Source: Lonsdalea britannica
GTDB lineage: Bacteria; Pseudomonadota; Gammaproteobacteria; Enterobacterales; Enterobacteriaceae
Length of the DNA: 19,720 nucleotides
Assembly: GCF_946477055.1 (NCBI RefSeq)
Contig: NZ_CAMKXG010000030.1
Location: 1-19,720 of the forward strand
Direction: 5' to 3'
In this document: in pieces, positions 7,741-15,796 of the stretch
Numbering within the stretch: position 1 is the stretch's first letter
Layout: every line of letters starts with the position of its first letter
The notes under the pieces: generated by a model
The model's database searches: none
What the model saw: the letters and a program-made list of their open reading frames with translations, nothing else
Told to the model about the DNA's origin: nothing
Translations under genes and position numbers: made by a program

Positions 7741-9618
7741 TTATGTGTTGTTTTCGTGTGTGCTGACCCAGTGGTGCGGCGCGACCTGGCGATACTTCGC
7801 CTTGGTGACCTTCTCGCTGGCTTTTTTCAGCGGGGAAGGAATTTCGCTGTCGTCCAACTGACGTTCGCTGCGTCGCAGGGGATCGGCCACGGGCACCGCG
7901 GACAGCAGGCGGCGGGTATACGGGTGCTGCGGGTTGTTGAACACGGACTGACGGGGACCGATTTCCACAATCTGCCCGAGATACATGACCGCCACGCGGT
8001 TGGCGATGCGTTCCACAACCGCCATGTCGTGGGAAATAAAAATCCACGACACGCCGGTCTTCTGTTGCAAATCCATCATCAGGTTGACGACCTGAGCCTG
8101 AATGGACACGTCGAGCGCGGACACCGCCTCATCGGCGATAATCACTTCCGGTTTCAGCGCCATGGCGCGGGCGATGGCGATGCGCTGGCGTTGTCCGCCC
8201 GAAAATTCATGCGGATAGCGCTGGGCGTGCTCCGGCTCCAGACCGACGCTTTTCAGCAGCGCCTGCACCTGCGGCGTCGCCTCTTCCAGCGACTTCACCA
8301 GCCCGTGCAGCATCAGCGGTTCGGCGATGGTAAATCCCACGGTCAGACGCGGATTGAGTGAGGCGTAGGGATCCTGAAACACCATCTGCATCTTGCGGCG
8401 CAGCGGTTGGAACGCTTTGTCCCGAATCAGCGACACTTCTTTGCCCTGAAACTGAATGCTTTCGGATTCGCTGTCGACCAGCCGCAGCAGCGCACGGCCG
8501 GTGGTAGATTTGCCGCAGCCGCTTTCGCCGACAATCGCCAGCGTTTCGCCCGGCCAGACGCTGAAGTCGATCTGCTCCACCGCATGGACGTGGTGCGTGA
8601 CGTGGGACAAGATGCCGGTGCGTACCGGGTAATAAACCTTGAGGCCGCGGATATCTAATAGCGGCGGCGCATCGTAGCGCGCGGTGATATGGTCGCTTTC
8701 CGGCGTTTTATGGCTCTGGCCCAGCAGCGGGAAACGGCGCGGCCAGCGGCTGTTTTCCATGTCGCCCAGTTTCGGTACGGCAGCCAGCAACGCCTGGGTG
8801 TACGGGTGCTGCGGCGCGGTGAAAATCGCCTCGACCGTTCCCTCTTCGACCACTTCGCCTCGGTACATCACCACCACCCGATCGGCGATTTCCGCAACGA
8901 CGCCCATGTCGTGGGTGATAAACAGCACGGCCATATCGCTCTGCTGTTGCAGGTCGCGCAGGATTTGCAGAATGCGCGCCTGCACGGTGACGTCCAGCGC
9001 CGTCGTCGGTTCATCGGCGATCAGCAGCTGCGGATCGCAGGCCAGCGCCTGCGCAATCATCACCCGCTGGCGCATACCGCCGGACAGCGAGTGAGGGTAG
9101 CTGTTCATCACCCGGTCGACGTCGGCGATGCGCACTTTGCGCAGCAGCGCTCGCGCCTTGCTGTCGGCCGCCGCCGCATCGCAGATCTGATGGTCTAACA
9201 ATGCTTCGGTCAGCTGATCGCCGACCTTCAGCACGGGGTTCAGGGAGGTCATCGGCTCCTGAAAGATCATCGCCATTTCACGGCCGCGCAGTTGGCGGCG
9301 GGCGTCGTCTTTCATTTGCAGCAGCGAGTGCTGCTCGCCGCCGCGCGTGGTAAAGCGAATCGCCCCGCGCTCGATGCGCGCGGCGTTGGCCAGCAGGCCC
9401 ATGACCGTCAGCGAGGTCACGGATTTACCCGAACCGCTTTCGCCCACTACGGCCACCACTTCACCTTTGTTCAGCGTGAAAGAGACGCCTTTCAGCGCCA
9501 AATGGTTGCCGGAGCGGCCGTTGAAGCTGACGCTCAGGTCGTTGATTTCCAGTACCGGACGCGGTGCGCTGCCGGATGCTGTGGCGGCTGTCGGTTCTGT
9601 GGACTGGGTATCCGTCAT
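7741..9618 (-). CDS. gsiA: Glutathione/peptide ABC transporter ATPase, fused double domain (GsiA-like)
   Basis: A 625-residue protein with two complete ABC ATPase domains in one chain, the arrangement of E. coli GsiA rather than the separate DppD/DppF subunits. Domain 1: Walker A GESGSGKS at about 59-66, signature LSGGMRQ 178-184, Walker B LLIADEP 198-204. Domain 2: GESGCGKS 364-371, signature FSGGQRQ 472-478, Walker B VIIADEA near 492-498. Each domain ends with the oligopeptide-transporter block PQHPYT-LL-AVP. I chose the ATG at 9618 because GGAG sits six bases upstream; an in-frame TTG ten codons earlier lies inside the dgcA end without a better site. It follows dgcA by 20 nt and precedes gsiB by 41 nt. 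Confidence 0.95.
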   Translation of the reverse strand: MTDTQSTEPTAATASGSAPRPVLEINDLSVSFNGRSGNHLALKGVSFTLNKGEVVAVVGESGSGKSVTSLTVMGLLANAARIERGAIRFTTRGGEQHSLLQMKDDARRQLRGREMAMIFQEPMTSLNPVLKVGDQLTEALLDHQICDAAAADSKARALLRKVRIADVDRVMNSYPHSLSGGMRQRVMIAQALACDPQLLIADEPTTALDVTVQARILQILRDLQQQSDMAVLFITHDMGVVAEIADRVVVMYRGEVVEEGTVEAIFTAPQHPYTQALLAAVPKLGDMENSRWPRRFPLLGQSHKTPESDHITARYDAPPLLDIRGLKVYYPVRTGILSHVTHHVHAVEQIDFSVWPGETLAIVGESGCGKSTTGRALLRLVDSESESIQFQGKEVSLIRDKAFQPLRRKMQMVFQDPYASLNPRLTVGFTIAEPLMLHGLVKSLEEATPQVQALLKSVGLEPEHAQRYPHEFSGGQRQRIAIARAMALKPEVIIADEAVSALDVSIQAQVVNLMMDLQQKTGVSWIFISHDMAVVERIANRVAVMYLGQIVEIGPRQSVFNNPQHPYTRRLLSAVPVADPLRRSERQLDDSEIPSPLKKASEKVTKAKYRQVAPHHWVSTHENNT

Positions 9619-9638
9619 CGTCACTCCGGGGTTTGCGG

Positions 9639-10604
9639 TTATAGCCAAATGCGGCCGAGGTTGTAAGTCAGGTAAGGGGCGCTGTCCGCCGCCAGCCAGA
9701 TCGGGCCGTCCAGATCAACGTGGATGGCGCTGAGCGTGACCGGCAGCGCGGCTTCCATCGCCAGCGATGAGCCGAGCATGCAGCCGATCATGATGCGCAG
9801 ACCGCACCGTTTGGCTTCATTGACCATCGCCAGCGCTTCGGTCAGGCCGCCGCACTTGTCGAGCTTGATGTTGATCATTTCGTAGCGATCGCGCAGCCCG
9901 GCGATGTCTCCGCCGTGGTGGCAGCTTTCATCGGCGCAGATCGGAATCGCGTGGATGAAGTCTGCCAGCGCGCCGTCTTCTCCGGCGGGCAGCGGTTGTT
10001 CCACCATCGCGACACGGCAAGCGGCGAGCTGCTGGAGCAGCGGCCCCAGATCGCGCCCTCCCCAGGCTTCGTTGGCGTCGACGATCAGCGTCACGTTAGG
10101 CGCCACCTGACGAATGGCCGCCACTTTCTCCACAATCTGCTCGCCGTTCAGCTTGATTTTCAGCAGCAGCGCGCCGCGCGATACCGCGTCAGCGGCGGCT
10201 TTGACCATGTTTTCCAGCGTGTCGAGGCTGAGCGTTTCGGCGGTGATGACGGACTGCGGCGCCTGAATCGCCAGATGCTGCCACAGCGTCTGTTTGTTCA
10301 GCGCCGCGTTGAGCCGCCATAGCGCGCAGTCAATCGCATTACGCGCGGCGCCCGGCGGCAGTAAAGATTGCAGGTCGTTCAGTGAAACGCCGCGCTCTAC
10401 GGCATCCCGCACCGTTTCCAGCTGTCGGACGACGCCTTCAGGCGTTTCCTGATAGTGGGCCGTCGGCGTGCATTCGCCGCGGCCGATAAAGCCGCGCTCT
10501 TCCAGCGTGACTCGCACCACGGTGACTGCGGTACGCGTGCCGCGGGAGATGGCGAACGGGCGAGCCAAGGGCAATTCCACGGTTTCGATCTGCATCTGTC
10601 GCAT
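9639..10604 (-). CDS. dgcA: Enolase-superfamily racemase/epimerase: N-acetyl-D-Glu racemase DgcA or L-Ala-D/L-Glu epimerase
   Basis: A 321-residue enzyme of the muconate-lactonizing subgroup of the enolase superfamily. The catalytic lysine pair is in LLKIKLNG (Lys149, Lys151), with the second acid/base Lys247 in NIKLDKCGG. Metal ligands are Asp176 (IVDANEAW), Glu202 (VEQPLP) and Asp225 (CADESC). Near the end is VDLDGP (Asp297, Asp299). In characterised L-Ala-D/L-Glu epimerases such as E. coli YcjG this DxD motif holds the dipeptide amino group. Adjacency to a DUF1611 gene (4-nt gap) instead matches the DgcN-DgcA pair, in which DgcA racemises N-acetyl-D-glutamate. Both activities would convert D-Glu to L-Glu units. 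AGGAG lies seven bases before the start. The family is certain; the exact substrate is open. Confidence 0.88.
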   Translation of the reverse strand: MRQMQIETVELPLARPFAISRGTRTAVTVVRVTLEERGFIGRGECTPTAHYQETPEGVVRQLETVRDAVERGVSLNDLQSLLPPGAARNAIDCALWRLNAALNKQTLWQHLAIQAPQSVITAETLSLDTLENMVKAAADAVSRGALLLKIKLNGEQIVEKVAAIRQVAPNVTLIVDANEAWGGRDLGPLLQQLAACRVAMVEQPLPAGEDGALADFIHAIPICADESCHHGGDIAGLRDRYEMINIKLDKCGGLTEALAMVNEAKRCGLRIMIGCMLGSSLAMEAALPVTLSAIHVDLDGPIWLAADSAPYLTYNLGRIWL

Positions 10605-10608
10605 TGGT

Positions 10609-11616
10609 TTACTCCTGCTCTTTCAACAGCGCGGCGATGTCCTGCATGCCGAAACGAACGGAGTCGGTCGCTGGCACGCCAAAGCGTCGGCTGATCTCCT
10701 GACAGTAATCACGCGCTTCCTGTTCAGTGTAGTTGGAGGTGTTGATGGCGAAACCGGCCAGCTTCACTTCCGGGCTGGTGACGCGTGCTGCGCGCAGGTT
10801 GGCTTCCACGCAGTCTTCCAGACTCACCATCGGCTGGTGCGGCAGATGACGCATATGTGGACGACCCATTTCGTGACACATCACCAGCCAGTGCGGCTGT
10901 GCGCCGTGGATTAAGCCGGTGCTGACGCCCGCATAAGAGGGGTGGAACAGGGAACCCTGTCCTTCCACGATATCCCAGTGGTCGTCGTCGTTCGCGGGTG
11001 ACAGCGCTTCGGCGGCACCGGCGATGAAGTCTGCGATGACCGCATCAATCGCGATCCCTTCGCCCGCGACCAGCACGCCGGTCTGGCCGGTGGCGCGGAA
11101 GTCCGCCTTCATACCCAGATCGCGCATCGCCGCTTCCAGCGCCAATGAGGTGTACATCTTGCCCACGGAGCAGTCGGTGCCGACGGTCAGTATGCGTTTG
11201 CCGCTGCGTTTTTCGCCGGTGCCGACGGACAGTTCCGGACGCATGTGGCGGATGTCGAACAGCTGTACCTGATGCTTTTCTGCCAGCGCTTTCAAACCCG
11301 GTACGTCAACCAGACGCTGGTGCAAGCCGTTGGCGACGTTCATGCCCGCCTCAATCGCGGTGCGTACGGTGTCCAGCCAGTGCTGCGGTAGGAAACCCCC
11401 GGCATTGGCCGTACCGAGCACCAGCGTTTTGGCTCCGCGCTCAGCGGCGGCGGCGATATCCAGATCGTCCAGACCGAGCGACAGGGTGCTGCCCGGCAGG
11501 CGGAGTTGGCCGACGCACTGTTCCGGACGCCACGCGTGGATGCCGCGTGCGGTTTTGATAGCCAGAGGATCGGTCACGTCGCCAAGGAACAGCAGGTAAG
11601 GTTGAGGGATCAGCAT
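10609..11616 (-). CDS. dgcN: DUF1611 protein, probable D-glutamate N-acetyltransferase DgcN
   Basis: A 335-residue DUF1611 protein. It has an N-terminal domain (PYLLFLGDVTDPLAIKTARGI) and a C-terminal P-loop domain with GTDCSVGKM at about 146-154. Further conserved blocks are DIVEGQGSLFHPSY and INTSNYTEQEA. From memory, the family member DgcN acetylates D-glutamate to N-acetyl-D-glutamate, the substrate of DgcA, as part of a D-Glu catabolic route. The gene is first in the operon and lies 4 nt before dgcA. The start is uncertain: I prefer the ATG at 11616, giving the short N-terminus MLIPQPYLLFLG, because a weak GATGAG lies upstream; the in-frame ATG at 11631 shows no ribosome binding site. 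Family membership is firm; the reaction is by analogy. Confidence 0.86.
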   Translation of the reverse strand: MLIPQPYLLFLGDVTDPLAIKTARGIHAWRPEQCVGQLRLPGSTLSLGLDDLDIAAAAERGAKTLVLGTANAGGFLPQHWLDTVRTAIEAGMNVANGLHQRLVDVPGLKALAEKHQVQLFDIRHMRPELSVGTGEKRSGKRILTVGTDCSVGKMYTSLALEAAMRDLGMKADFRATGQTGVLVAGEGIAIDAVIADFIAGAAEALSPANDDDHWDIVEGQGSLFHPSYAGVSTGLIHGAQPHWLVMCHEMGRPHMRHLPHQPMVSLEDCVEANLRAARVTSPEVKLAGFAINTSNYTEQEARDYCQEISRRFGVPATDSVRFGMQDIAALLKEQE

Positions 11617-11934
11617 AATGTCGTATCTCATCGTTAATGGAATAAGGCAGAACCTTGGGCGCTCGGGGGATGTCGGCGTGAACCTGTTTTCATCCGGCGA
11701 ACCGCCTGTGCACCGTGTCGGCCCGACGTTGCGCTATTGCCATCTTCCGCGTCGTTCGTGCCTGCCGGGGTCAGTTCTCTGTCTATGACTATTTCACGAT
11801 GCCTGAGCGGTGACGAATACTTGTTTGTCGGTGGGGTATAGCCTGAAGGTATGGGTGGTATTTTATCTATTATTTTGTTTTTTAAGGGATAATTAGATGG
11901 TTGGCCGATGTGGGTGACACGCTATAAGCCCGTG
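11617..11934. other. Intergenic region, likely promoter region of the dgcN-iaaA operon
   Basis: About 318 nt without a credible gene. An AT-rich block at 11858-11897 contrasts with the GC-rich surroundings and holds TATA-like sequence on the minus strand (GATAAAAT reading leftwards from about 11867). This is the most likely place for the operon promoter, implying a leader of roughly 240 nt. I could not pick a convincing -35/-10 pair. A short inverted repeat CTATAA/TTATAG lies just beyond the yidG-like stop codon. Confidence 0.35.
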
Positions 11935-12276
11935 TTATAGGGCAAAGCGTAGAGAAAACATCGCATGTCCGGCGATCAGCAGCGCGATCAGGATAAAGGT
12001 CAGCGTGAAGCCGAACATGACGATCGCGGGCGGAATACTGCGGGTTTGCGGCGCGTTCTGGAGGGCGCGCAGGCGCAGTGGAACCCAGATGAAGATCGTC
12101 AGAGACGCCAGCAACAACAGAATACCGGCGGCCAGCAGCAGGGGTTGGGTGCTGAGCGTTCCTGCTTTCAACAACAGGGCGGTGTTGACCAGCAGCAGGA
12201 TGGCGGTGCGCGACCACGCCAGCACGGTGCGTTCCGGCTGAACGCCCGGGTCGCGCGGCAACGGCGAAGAGGACAT
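11935..12276 (-). CDS. yidG: DUF202 small inner-membrane protein (YidG-like)
   Basis: A 113-residue protein with three predicted membrane helices (about 23-40, 46-66 and 83-108). The N-terminal motif DPGVQPERTVLAWSRT is the DUF202 signature and matches E. coli YidG (DPGLQPERTSLAWFRT). It starts 10 nt after the yidH stop, so the two are co-transcribed. The biochemical role of this family in enterobacteria is unknown. The pair is on the same strand as the peptide operon, but a 318-nt gap makes a separate unit likely. The symbol is by resemblance. Confidence 0.85.
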   Translation of the reverse strand: MSSSPLPRDPGVQPERTVLAWSRTAILLLVNTALLLKAGTLSTQPLLLAAGILLLLASLTIFIWVPLRLRALQNAPQTRSIPPAIVMFGFTLTFILIALLIAGHAMFSLRFAL

Positions 12277-12286
12277 CGTCTGCGCC

Positions 12287-12673
12287 CTACAGCTGCGCGA
12301 TCAGCAGCGCCAGTGCGATGGCGACCGCGCCAAGGCCGCAGGCGAAAACGACCAACAGGGAGGTATAGGGCAGGGGAAGGCCGTTGCGCATCGCCCGTTC
12401 GTTGCCCGCCCAGCGCCGGTAGGCCATTCCCGCCATCAGGGCAGAGGCGAGGGCCAGCAGGACGGCAATCCCCTGTCGTACGGCAGGCGACGCCAGCGTG
12501 GTCGTAAACTGGTCGATGGCGACCGCGCCAGCCAACAGGGCCAGCGCAGTGCGGATCCAGGCGAGAAACGTACGCTCGTTGGCCAGTGAGAAACGGTAGT
12601 CCGGAGCCGTTCCCTGCTGCTGCCAGTGGCGGTCAGTGTTGGGAGACTGGTCGTTCTGTTGTGTGTCGCGCAT
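12287..12673 (-). CDS. yidH: DUF202 small inner-membrane protein (YidH-like)
   Basis: A 128-residue protein with a polar N-terminus (about 1-35), then the DUF202 motif APDYRFSLANERTFLAWIRTALALLAG, which is nearly identical to E. coli YidH. Three hydrophobic helices follow, ending in a short ALLIAQL tail. The ATG has only a weak upstream site (GGTG). In E. coli yidG and yidH are also neighbours, but at another locus; here they stand beside rph. Function unknown. Confidence 0.88.
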   Translation of the reverse strand: MRDTQQNDQSPNTDRHWQQQGTAPDYRFSLANERTFLAWIRTALALLAGAVAIDQFTTTLASPAVRQGIAVLLALASALMAGMAYRRWAGNERAMRNGLPLPYTSLLVVFACGLGAVAIALALLIAQL

Positions 12674-12796
12674 GGCGTAGATTCACCGGCTGATGAAAAG
12701 TCGAGCTAACAGTCTACATGCGGAAAGGGGGACGCTCCAGCCGTTCGGGGCGCCATCGCGGGCGATCTTCGCGCCCGTTTTAATCCGCCGGGCCGG

Positions 12797-12825
12797 TAGG
12801 CAGGGCCGGGTGAAGTCCGTATAAT
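12797..12825 (+). promoter_or_regulatory. Sigma70 promoter for rph-pyrE
   Basis: A perfect TATAAT at 12820-12825 is preceded, across a 17-nt spacer, by TAGGCA at 12797-12802 (four of six matches to TTGACA). The rph start codon follows 36 nt downstream. Confidence 0.65.
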
Positions 12826-12861
12826 GCGCGCCAGTCAACATTCACCCGCCGGAGAGAAGCC

Positions 12862-13578
12862 ATGCGCCCTACAGGCCGAAGTGCACAACAGATACGCCCG
12901 CTCACGTTAACCCGTCATTACACCAAACACGCTGAAGGTTCCGTCCTCGTCGAATTCGGCGACACCAAGGTGTTGTGTAATGCCACGGTGGAAGAAGGCG
13001 TACCGCGCTTCCTGAAAGGGCAGGGCAAAGGATGGGTTACCGCGGAGTACGGCATGTTGCCGCGCGCTACGCACAGCCGTAACGCACGCGAAGCCGCACG
13101 CGGTAAGCAGGGCGGACGTACGCTGGAAATTCAGCGCCTGATCGCCCGTTCTCTGCGCGCCGCGCTCGATCTGAAAACGCTGGGCGAATTCACTATCACG
13201 CTGGACTGCGACGTTCTGCAGGCTGACGGTGGCACCCGTACCGCTTCCATCACCGGCGCCTGCGTGGCGCTGGCGGATGCGCTGAATGCGATGGTTGCTA
13301 ACGGCAAGCTGAAGAAAAACCCGCTGAAAGGCATGGTGGCCGCGGTTTCCGTCGGTATCGTCAACGGTGAAGCGCTCTGCGATCTGGAGTATGTGGAAGA
13401 CTCTTCCGCGGAAACCGATATGAATGTGGTGATGACCGAAGATGGTCGCATGATCGAGGTGCAGGGCACCGCAGAGGGCGAACCGTTCAGCCACGACGAG
13501 CTGTTGGCGCTGTTGGCGCTGGCTCGAGGGGGCATTGAAACGATTATCCAGGCGCAGAAAGCGGCGCTGGCGGAATAA
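12862..13578 (+). CDS. rph: Ribonuclease PH
   Basis: A 238-residue RNase PH, the phosphate-dependent 3'-5' exoribonuclease that trims tRNA 3' ends and takes part in rRNA turnover. It works as a hexamer in the cytoplasm. The start [29 protein letters not shown] is characteristic. Phosphate-binding elements are visible at Arg86 ([18 protein letters not shown]) and DGGTRTAS (121-127), and the C-terminal [21 protein letters not shown] is intact. Length equals the full-length enterobacterial protein, so it lacks the frameshift known from E. coli K-12. GGAGAG precedes the ATG. In E. coli it is the leader gene of pyrE, whose expression depends on translation of the rph end. Confidence 0.98.
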   Translation: MRPTGRSAQQIRPLTLTRHYTKHAEGSVLVEFGDTKVLCNATVEEGVPRFLKGQGKGWVTAEYGMLPRATHSRNAREAARGKQGGRTLEIQRLIARSLRAALDLKTLGEFTITLDCDVLQADGGTRTASITGACVALADALNAMVANGKLKKNPLKGMVAAVSVGIVNGEALCDLEYVEDSSAETDMNVVMTEDGRMIEVQGTAEGEPFSHDELLALLALARGGIETIIQAQKAALAE

Positions 13579-13593
13579 AGAATCATTGAAGAA

Positions 13594-13618
13594 GCGGCCC
13601 AGAGGGTCGCTTTTTTTT
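13594..13618 (+). terminator. rph-pyrE attenuator/terminator
   Basis: A 7-bp stem GCGGCCC/GGGTCGC with an AGA loop (13594-13610), followed by eight Ts (13611-13618), begins 15 nt after the rph stop. This matches the E. coli pyrE attenuator, where closely following ribosomes prevent termination when UTP is low. The T-rich pause tract I would expect in the last 60 nt of rph is not evident. Confidence 0.85.
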
Positions 13619-13951
13619 CGTCGGAATAAAACTGCTGGCGATGTGCGTCACGGCGATCAGGGGTTCAGCACGGCCACCCGCTGTGCGACATTGCGGGAAC
13701 ATCACTGGAATGTGTCATGTCGGCCGGTCGTGCTTCAGAGAGGAAAAGCCGCCCTGCGGCAGCGCGTTGCGCCCTATGTCAGGCGCGGAGCTAACACGCT
13801 GTTCGCCGAGGGGAGTCAAAAGCGGAATGTTTGTACATCAGAGGGTTATGTCAGAGGGAATTCTCAGTCGTCGACAAAGGGCGGTTGGCTCAGAGGACGC
13901 GGTTTTCGGTTTGTCGCCGGGTATTCATCCATCATCACAGGAGAAGTTGTC
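13619..13951. other. Long rph-pyrE spacer of unknown content
   Basis: 333 nt between the attenuator and the pyrE ATG, much longer than I recall for E. coli. It contains GC-rich short hairpins (for example GCCGC-CCT-GCGGC at 13748-13760) but no convincing promoter. A 104-codon open frame from 13641 ends in TGA overlapping the pyrE ATG (ATGA), but it lacks a ribosome binding site and its Cys/Arg/Ser-rich product resembles nothing I know. The pyrE frame is also open through this region, so openness alone is weak evidence. Confidence 0.4.
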
Positions 13952-14593
13952 ATGAAAGCCTATCAACGCCAGTTTATTGAATTCGCACTCAGCAAGCAGG
14001 TATTAAAGTTCGGCGAGTTCACGCTGAAATCCGGGCGCACCAGCCCCTATTTCTTCAATGCCGGGCTGTTTAATACGGGGCGCGATCTGGCCTTGCTGGG
14101 GCGTTTTTACGCTGCGGCGCTGATGGACGCGGCTATCGACTTCGATGTGCTGTTTGGGCCAGCCTATAAAGGCATTCCTATTGCGACAACGACGGCGGTG
14201 GCGCTGGCGGAACATCACGATCGCGATCTGCCCTACTGTTTCAATCGTAAGGAAGCCAAAGATCACGGCGAAGGCGGCAGTCTGGTCGGCAGTCCGCTGG
14301 TCGGGCGCATTATGCTGGTGGACGATGTCATTACGGCGGGCACCGCAATTCGTGAGTCGATGGATATCATTTCCGCGCAGGGCGCGTCGCTGGCAGGCGT
14401 TCTGATTGCGTTAGATCGTCAGGAACGTGGTCGCGGCGAGCTTTCCGCGATTCAGGAAGTGGAACGGGATTACGAGTGCAAAGTGATTTCCATCATCACC
14501 CTGAAGGATCTTATCGCCTATCTGCAGGAGAAGCCGGAGATGGCGGAACATCTGGCCGCCGTGCAGACCTATCGCGACAGTTACGGCGTCTAA
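13952..14593 (+). CDS. pyrE: Orotate phosphoribosyltransferase
   Basis: A 213-residue enzyme making orotidine 5'-phosphate from orotate and PRPP in de novo pyrimidine synthesis; cytoplasmic dimer. The PRPP-binding signature [13 protein letters not shown] spans 120-132. The flexible catalytic loop [12 protein letters not shown] (98-109) and the [11 protein letters not shown] segment (26-36) are intact. AGGAG lies before the ATG; although the frame is open far upstream into rph, the family length and the site fix the start here. Expression is probably governed by the attenuator behind rph. It converges on slmA. Confidence 0.98.
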   Translation: MKAYQRQFIEFALSKQVLKFGEFTLKSGRTSPYFFNAGLFNTGRDLALLGRFYAAALMDAAIDFDVLFGPAYKGIPIATTTAVALAEHHDRDLPYCFNRKEAKDHGEGGSLVGSPLVGRIMLVDDVITAGTAIRESMDIISAQGASLAGVLIALDRQERGRGELSAIQEVERDYECKVISIITLKDLIAYLQEKPEMAEHLAAVQTYRDSYGV

Positions 14594-14600
14594 ACTGTCT

Positions 14601-14628
14601 GGCCGCGCCGCCGGTGAGCGGCGCGGCC
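14601..14628. terminator. Strong hairpin between convergent pyrE and slmA
   Basis: An 11-bp perfect GC stem (GGCCGCGCCGC / GCGGCGCGGCC) with loop CGGTGA lies 7 nt after the pyrE stop and 7 nt from the slmA stop. It probably serves both genes as a bidirectional terminator or 3'-end stabiliser, although neither side has a clear T-tract. Confidence 0.6.
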
Positions 14629-14635
14629 ATCATCC

Positions 14636-15232
14636 CTATGCTATCTGGGCGGCTAGCAGCGGCCAGCGAGTGTCAAATTCCTGCGTGGGGAGAAAGCGAA
14701 ACTCCGAACGGGTATAGCGAGACAGCATGCCTTCGCAGAAGGCTAACAGCTGACTGGCAAGCAGCGTTTCATCATTCTTGAACGGCTCTCCGCCGCGCAT
14801 TTTGTGTTCCCGTAGAACCTGCTTGATCTGAGATTCGATACGGTCGAACAGCTGGTTGATCCTTCCCTGCAGGCGATCCTGCTCAAACATCAAGGCATGG
14901 CCGGTCAGAATGCGGGTCAATCCTGGGTTTTTTTCGGCAAATCCCAAAATCAGCAGCAAAATCAGACGAAGACGATTAAACGTCTCCTTTTCATCCTGCA
15001 AAATCAGGTTGATACGGGTTGTCAGACTGTCTTCGATAAATTCGATCAGGCTGTCGAACATCCGGGTTTTACTGGGAAAATGCCGGTAAAGCGCCGCTTC
15101 GGATACGCCGACGTTAGCTGCCAGTTTCGCCGTGGTGATCCGTTGACTGCCGTCGCTGGATTGCAGCATCTGCGCCAGTGCCTGCAAGATTTCCTCGCGA
15201 CGGTTCCTTTTCGTATTTTCTTTCTCTGCCAT
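14636..15232 (-). CDS. slmA: Nucleoid occlusion factor SlmA
   Basis: A 198-residue TetR-family protein, identical in length to E. coli SlmA. It binds specific chromosomal sites and, when bound, disassembles FtsZ polymers so that division does not cut the nucleoid. The N-terminal helix-turn-helix is [34 protein letters not shown] (about 32-65). The block ITRIL-type [31 protein letters not shown] and the end [16 protein letters not shown] are conserved. The frame is open 13 codons further upstream, but [16 protein letters not shown] is the family start. The gene lies 105 nt after dut on the same strand. Confidence 0.97.
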   Translation of the reverse strand: MAEKENTKRNRREEILQALAQMLQSSDGSQRITTAKLAANVGVSEAALYRHFPSKTRMFDSLIEFIEDSLTTRINLILQDEKETFNRLRLILLLILGFAEKNPGLTRILTGHALMFEQDRLQGRINQLFDRIESQIKQVLREHKMRGGEPFKNDETLLASQLLAFCEGMLSRYTRSEFRFLPTQEFDTRWPLLAAQIA

Positions 15233-15337
15233 GTCTGAAAAGACCCTTGATAAAGATTCAACTGCCCACACCAGATAGCGCCACAGTCGCGTAATACGCT
15301 GTGGCTTATAGGTTTTTTTCGAAAGAATAGATGTGGA

Positions 15338-15796
15338 TCAGTGACGGCCCGAGTGACCGAAACCACCTTCTCCCCGTTCACTGTCGGTGAATTCGTTAAC
15401 CAGATTGAATTCAGCCTGAACGACCGGCACAAAGACCATTTGCGCGATGCGTTCGCCGGGTTCGATCGTGAACGGCGTCGAACTCCGGTTCCAGACAGAG
15501 ACCATCAACTGACCCTGATAGTCGGAGTCGATCAGTCCGACCAGGTTGCCCAGCACGACGCCGTGCTTATGGCCCAGACCGGAGCGAGGCAGGATCACCG
15601 CCGCCAGCGATGGGTCGCCGATGTGAATGGCCAGACCGGTCGGCAGCAGCGTCGTTTCGCCTGCGCCGAGCACCACGGCGTTATCCAGACAGGCGCGCAG
15701 GTCTAAACCGGCGGAACCCGGCGTGGCATACGTCGGCAACGGGAATTCCTGTCCGATGCGGGGATCGATAATTTTTACGTCAATTTTTTTCGTCAT
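15338..15796 (-). CDS. dut: dUTP diphosphatase (dUTPase)
   Basis: A 152-residue homotrimeric dUTPase, which converts dUTP to dUMP and pyrophosphate, keeping uracil out of DNA and supplying dUMP for thymidylate. Signature motifs are all present: GSAGLDLRA (28-35), [11 protein letters not shown] (69-79), GLIDSDYQG with catalytic Asp90, [12 protein letters not shown], and the C-terminal [11 protein letters not shown] that closes over the active site. The ATG at 15796 gives the family N-terminus [12 protein letters not shown]; an in-frame TTG seven codons upstream is less likely. The first 17 nt overlap the end of coaBC, so translation is probably coupled. Confidence 0.98.
   Translation of the reverse strand: MTKKIDVKIIDPRIGQEFPLPTYATPGSAGLDLRACLDNAVVLGAGETTLLPTGLAIHIGDPSLAAVILPRSGLGHKHGVVLGNLVGLIDSDYQGQLMVSVWNRSSTPFTIEPGERIAQMVFVPVVQAEFNLVNEFTDSERGEGGFGHSGRH

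Noticed and set aside
7700..8047. Extending gsiB 116 codons upstream
   Set aside because: The extension lies in gsiA sequence and would bury a perfect signal peptide; the ATG at 7699 has a strong binding site.
12759..12781. CGGGCG/CGCCCG hairpin followed by TTTT upstream of the rph promoter, as a terminator
   Set aside because: It faces the plus strand, but no plus-strand gene lies upstream; a 6-bp stem in GC-rich DNA is easily chance.
13535..13951. Extending pyrE upstream into rph
   Set aside because: PyrE family length is 213 residues and AGGAG precedes the ATG at 13952; the extension has no resemblance to PyrE.
15280..15318. Hairpin GCCACAG/CTGTGGC followed by seven Ts in the dut-slmA spacer, as a terminator
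   Set aside because: The T-run follows on the plus strand, where no gene is transcribed; for dut and slmA the order is reversed. The Ts are also eight bases from the stem.
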